DNA from: Chloroflexia bacterium | GTDB lineage: Bacteria > Chloroflexota > Chloroflexia > Thermomicrobiales > UBA6265 | Reading direction: 5' to 3' | DNA length: 15,023 bases | Assembly: GCA_013694885.1 (NCBI GenBank) | Contig: JACDBO010000483.1 | Location: forward strand, 1 to 15,023 | Shown: one piece after another, positions 12,744 to 15,023 of the stretch | How the letters are laid out: every line of letters starts with the position of its first letter | Numbering within the stretch: the stretch's first letter is position 1 | Position numbers and translations under genes: made by a program | The notes under the pieces: generated by a model | Told to the model about the DNA's origin: nothing | The model's database searches: none | The model's input: the letters and a program-made list of their open reading frames with translations, nothing else

Positions 12744-15023
12744 TCACGCCGGTCCCTCTGTCTGCTGCTCGGCGTGCGCGGTCTCCTCGGCGGTCGGTTC
12801 CGTCGTCTGCAAGGCCGGGTCGTGGCGCGCCTCTTCGGTGTCAGATGCCTCGTCTGTAGAAAGCGCCTGTGGCGCCCAGACGTGGCGGGGGTCGAGGCGG
12901 CTGGCCAGGACCTCGGCGATGTGCCGGCTGGCGCGGTCGGTGAAGTGCTCCAGTTGCTGGCGGCAGGAGACGCCGGCGACGCTGACGATCACGTCCATCG
13001 GCGTCGCCCGCACCGTCGGGAAGAGGCGCTCTTCACCGATCTTGCGCGAGACCTCGTAGTGCTCGGCCTCGTAGCCGAACGAACCGGCCATGCCGCAGCA
13101 GCCGGCGCCGCTCTCGGTCGGCCGGCAGCCGGCTGCCTTCAGGATTTCCAGACTCGGACCGACGCCGATCAGCGCCTTCTGGTGGCAGTGGCCGTGGAAC
13201 AGCACCTCCGGTCCGGAGTTCCGCTTCCAGCCGATCCCAAGTTCACCGGCGGCGTCCAGCTTGGCCAGGAACTCGTCGATCATGTAGGACTGCGCGGCCA
13301 CCACGTCGGCCTCGTCGTCGTCCGGCAGCAGGTCGTGGTACTCGTCGCGCAGCGTCAGGATGCAGCTCGGCTCGGTGCCGACGATCGGGATGCCCTGCCG
13401 TGCGTAGCGTGAGAGCAGGCCGACGTTGCGGCGGGCGTTCCGGCGCGCGGCGTCGACTAGCCCCTTGGAGAGCATCGGCCGCCCGCAGCAGACCCGCCGC
13501 TCCTCGACGATCACCTCAAAACCGGCCGCCTCCAGCAGGCGGACCGCCGCCATGCCGACCCGCGGGTAGTTGTAGGTGGCGAAGGTGTCGTGGAAGTAGA
13601 CGACCTGCCCGCGCGTCGCCGGCAGCACCGGTCGATGTTGCCGGTGCGATCGCCAGCGGTGCAGAAACGTGCGCCGCGCGAACGGCGAGAGCTTGCGGTC
13701 CGGGTGGACGCCGAGCAGCTTCATCACCGGCCTCGCCAGCGGTGTCCGCAGACCGATGTTGGCGATCGGCGCGATCGGCGCCGAGAGCTTCGACAGGGTG
13801 TGGATGCGGCCAAAGACCCGCGCCCGCAGCGGGGTGCCGTGCCGCGAGTGGTACTGAGCCAGAAACTCCGTCTTGATCTTGGCCATATCGACCGACGAGG
13901 GGCACTCCGTCTTGCACGCCTTGCAGGAGAGGCACAAATCGAGCACGTCGTAGGTCGCCTTGGAGGCGAAATCCTTCGGCGTCAGCGTGTTGCCGGCCAG
14001 CGCGTTGCGCAGGGCGTTGGCGCGGCCGCGCGTCGTGTCCTTCTCGTCCTTCGTCGCCATGTACGACGGGCACATCGTCCCCGCCTTCAGTTTGCGGCAG
14101 ACGGCGGCGCCGTTGCACATTTCGACCGCGGCCATGAACCCGCCCTCGGCCGAGAAGTCGAGGTGGGTCTTGATCGTCATCGGCTGGTATTTGGGGCCGA
14201 AGCGCAGGTTCTCGGTCATCGACGGCGCGTCGACGACCTTGCCGGGGTTCATCAACCCACCAGGGTCGAAGATCGCCTTGAGCTCGCGCATCGCGGCGTA
14301 GAGCTCGGGACCGAAGATGAGTTCGTTCAGCTCCGAGCGCTGCAAGCCGTCGCCGTGCTCGCCGCTCATGACGCCGCCGAAGCGGTGCGCCAGCTCGGCG
14401 GCGTCATGAGCCAGCTCCTCCATCGCTGTCACCCCGTCGAACGTCTTGAGGTTGAGCAGCGGGCGGATGTGCAGGCAGCCGGCCGAGGCGTGGGCGTAGT
14501 AGGCGGCGGTCGTACCGTGGCGGGCGACCATCTCCTCGACGGCGCGGACGTACTCCGCCAGGTGCGGCACCGGCACCGAGACATCCTCGATCACCGGGAT
14601 CGGCTTGGCGTCGCCGCGCACGCTCATCAGCAACCCGAGCCCGGCCTTGCGCACCGACCAGACATCGGCCTGCCGCTTCGGGTCGAGCACGACCTGCGGC
14701 TCCGCATCGAGGCGGACGCCCCGCTGCTGGAGGTGTGCGGCCAACCGGCTGGCCTTGTGGGTCAGCTCACCCTCACTGGCGCCGTAGAACTCCACCGCCA
14801 GCACGGCCGCCGGGTTGCCCTCGATAAAGGCGATCTGGCTGGCGTAGCCGGGCTGCTCGCGAGTCAACTCGATCAGCATCCGGTCCATCAGCTCGATCGC
14901 TGACGGCTCGGTCTCCAGAATCAGCGGCGTCGCCTCCATCGCCGCCACGATGTCGTCGAATTGGAGCAGGACGAGCGCGGTTCCCTCCGGCGTCGGCACC
15001 AGGTCGAGCGTGGCCCGCAGCAG
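12744..15023 (-). CDS. FAD-linked and [4Fe-4S] oxidoreductase, D-lactate/glycolate dehydrogenase type (5' end beyond the right edge)
   Basis: About 759 codons are visible and the frame stays open to 15023, so the N-terminal FAD-binding domain (~200 residues or more) is missing. Positions below count from codon 14999. Residues 1-255 are the FAD-oxidase C-terminal domain, with HASAGCLHIRPLL (170-182) and GEHGDG (213-218). Iron-sulphur ligands follow: CNGAAVCRKLKAGTMCPSY (Cys295, 301, 310) and CLSCKACKTECP (Cys356, 359, 362, 366). Two CCG domains come next, RVCCGRP (~507) and HGHCHQK with AGCCGMAGSFGYE (~613-655), as in heterodisulfide-reductase/GlpC-type subunits. The whole resembles a natural GlcD-GlcF fusion (YdiJ type) that oxidises D-2-hydroxy acids such as D-lactate or glycolate and passes electrons on. 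The last ~45 residues are an acidic, Thr/Glu-rich tail without a recognised domain. Confidence 0.9.
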   Translation of the reverse strand: MLRATLDLVPTPEGTALVLLQFDDIVAAMEATPLILETEPSAIELMDRMLIELTREQPGYASQIAFIEGNPAAVLAVEFYGASEGELTHKASRLAAHLQQRGVRLDAEPQVVLDPKRQADVWSVRKAGLGLLMSVRGDAKPIPVIEDVSVPVPHLAEYVRAVEEMVARHGTTAAYYAHASAGCLHIRPLLNLKTFDGVTAMEELAHDAAELAHRFGGVMSGEHGDGLQRSELNELIFGPELYAAMRELKAIFDPGGLMNPGKVVDAPSMTENLRFGPKYQPMTIKTHLDFSAEGGFMAAVEMCNGAAVCRKLKAGTMCPSYMATKDEKDTTRGRANALRNALAGNTLTPKDFASKATYDVLDLCLSCKACKTECPSSVDMAKIKTEFLAQYHSRHGTPLRARVFGRIHTLSKLSAPIAPIANIGLRTPLARPVMKLLGVHPDRKLSPFARRTFLHRWRSHRQHRPVLPATRGQVVYFHDTFATYNYPRVGMAAVRLLEAAGFEVIVEERRVCCGRPMLSKGLVDAARRNARRNVGLLSRYARQGIPIVGTEPSCILTLRDEYHDLLPDDDEADVVAAQSYMIDEFLAKLDAAGELGIGWKRNSGPEVLFHGHCHQKALIGVGPSLEILKAAGCRPTESGAGCCGMAGSFGYEAEHYEVSRKIGEERLFPTVRATPMDVIVSVAGVSCRQQLEHFTDRASRHIAEVLASRLDPRHVWAPQALSTDEASDTEEARHDPALQTTEPTAEETAHAEQQTEGPA

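Noticed and set aside
13625..13647. GCACCGG/CCGGTGC inverted repeat
   Set aside because: It is inside the coding region of the Fe-S oxidoreductase and short; expected by chance at high GC.
14040..14060. A third GACGAAGGA (on the minus strand) near 14050
   Set aside because: It is in coding sequence (KDEKD region) and its flanks are not complementary, so it is not a copy of the hairpin repeat.
13590..14903. A 437-codon plus-strand frame opposite the FAD/Fe-S oxidoreductase
   Set aside because: Shadow of a gene with intact FAD and cysteine motifs on the other strand; Arg/His/Val-rich composition only.

Overview
This is a high-GC window (GC-rich third positions, many GTG starts, dense packing) from a bacterial chromosome. 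Protein style, the CUT1-type sugar transporter without a linked ATPase, and two copies of a short hairpin repeat of the 'CATTCTGA..GAAG..AGAAT' type suggest Chloroflexota, perhaps Thermomicrobia/Sphaerobacter-like. That placement is inference; no rRNA or other marker gene is present.

Left half (1-10504): a probable carbohydrate or glycoside utilisation locus. On the minus strand, a Gfo/Idh/MocA oxidoreductase (1819-2841) is followed 37 bp later by a large DUF6259-like, glycoside-hydrolase-like protein that runs off the left edge (1-1781). Divergently, on the plus strand, lie a metallophosphoesterase fused to a long unrecognised C-terminal region (3107-5182), two binding-protein-dependent sugar permeases (5426-6409, 6426-7340), a Tat-type solute-binding protein (7428-8990) and a HemL-like class III aminotransferase (9215-10504). 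The transport ATPase and the regulator are not in the window.

The clearest regulatory signal is a matched pair of promoters and operators. The oxidoreductase operon and the transporter operon each have a TTGACG-17 bp-TAnnnT promoter, followed by a 17-bp palindrome of the common form GTGRAAAC-N-STTTYCAC (2872-2888 and 5228-5244). This looks like coordinate repression of catabolism and uptake by one LacI-family protein encoded elsewhere.

Right half (10514-15023): minus-strand genes of apparently unrelated function. They are a DUF1697 protein, a UBP-type zinc-finger protein whose start overlaps the stop of a DUF5996 protein, and a large FAD/[4Fe-4S] D-lactate-dehydrogenase-like oxidoreductase that runs off the right edge without its N-terminal FAD-binding domain.

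The intergenic gaps are all under 300 bp but rich in structure. They hold two hairpins with the same 9-nt loop GACGAAGGA and different but complementary stems, a 10-14 bp inverted repeat ahead of the metallophosphoesterase gene, a 16-bp stem after the binding-protein gene, a 16-bp perfect palindrome near 11190, and a ~110 bp inverted-repeat unit (12581-12690) that may be a remnant of IS200/IS605-type element ends.
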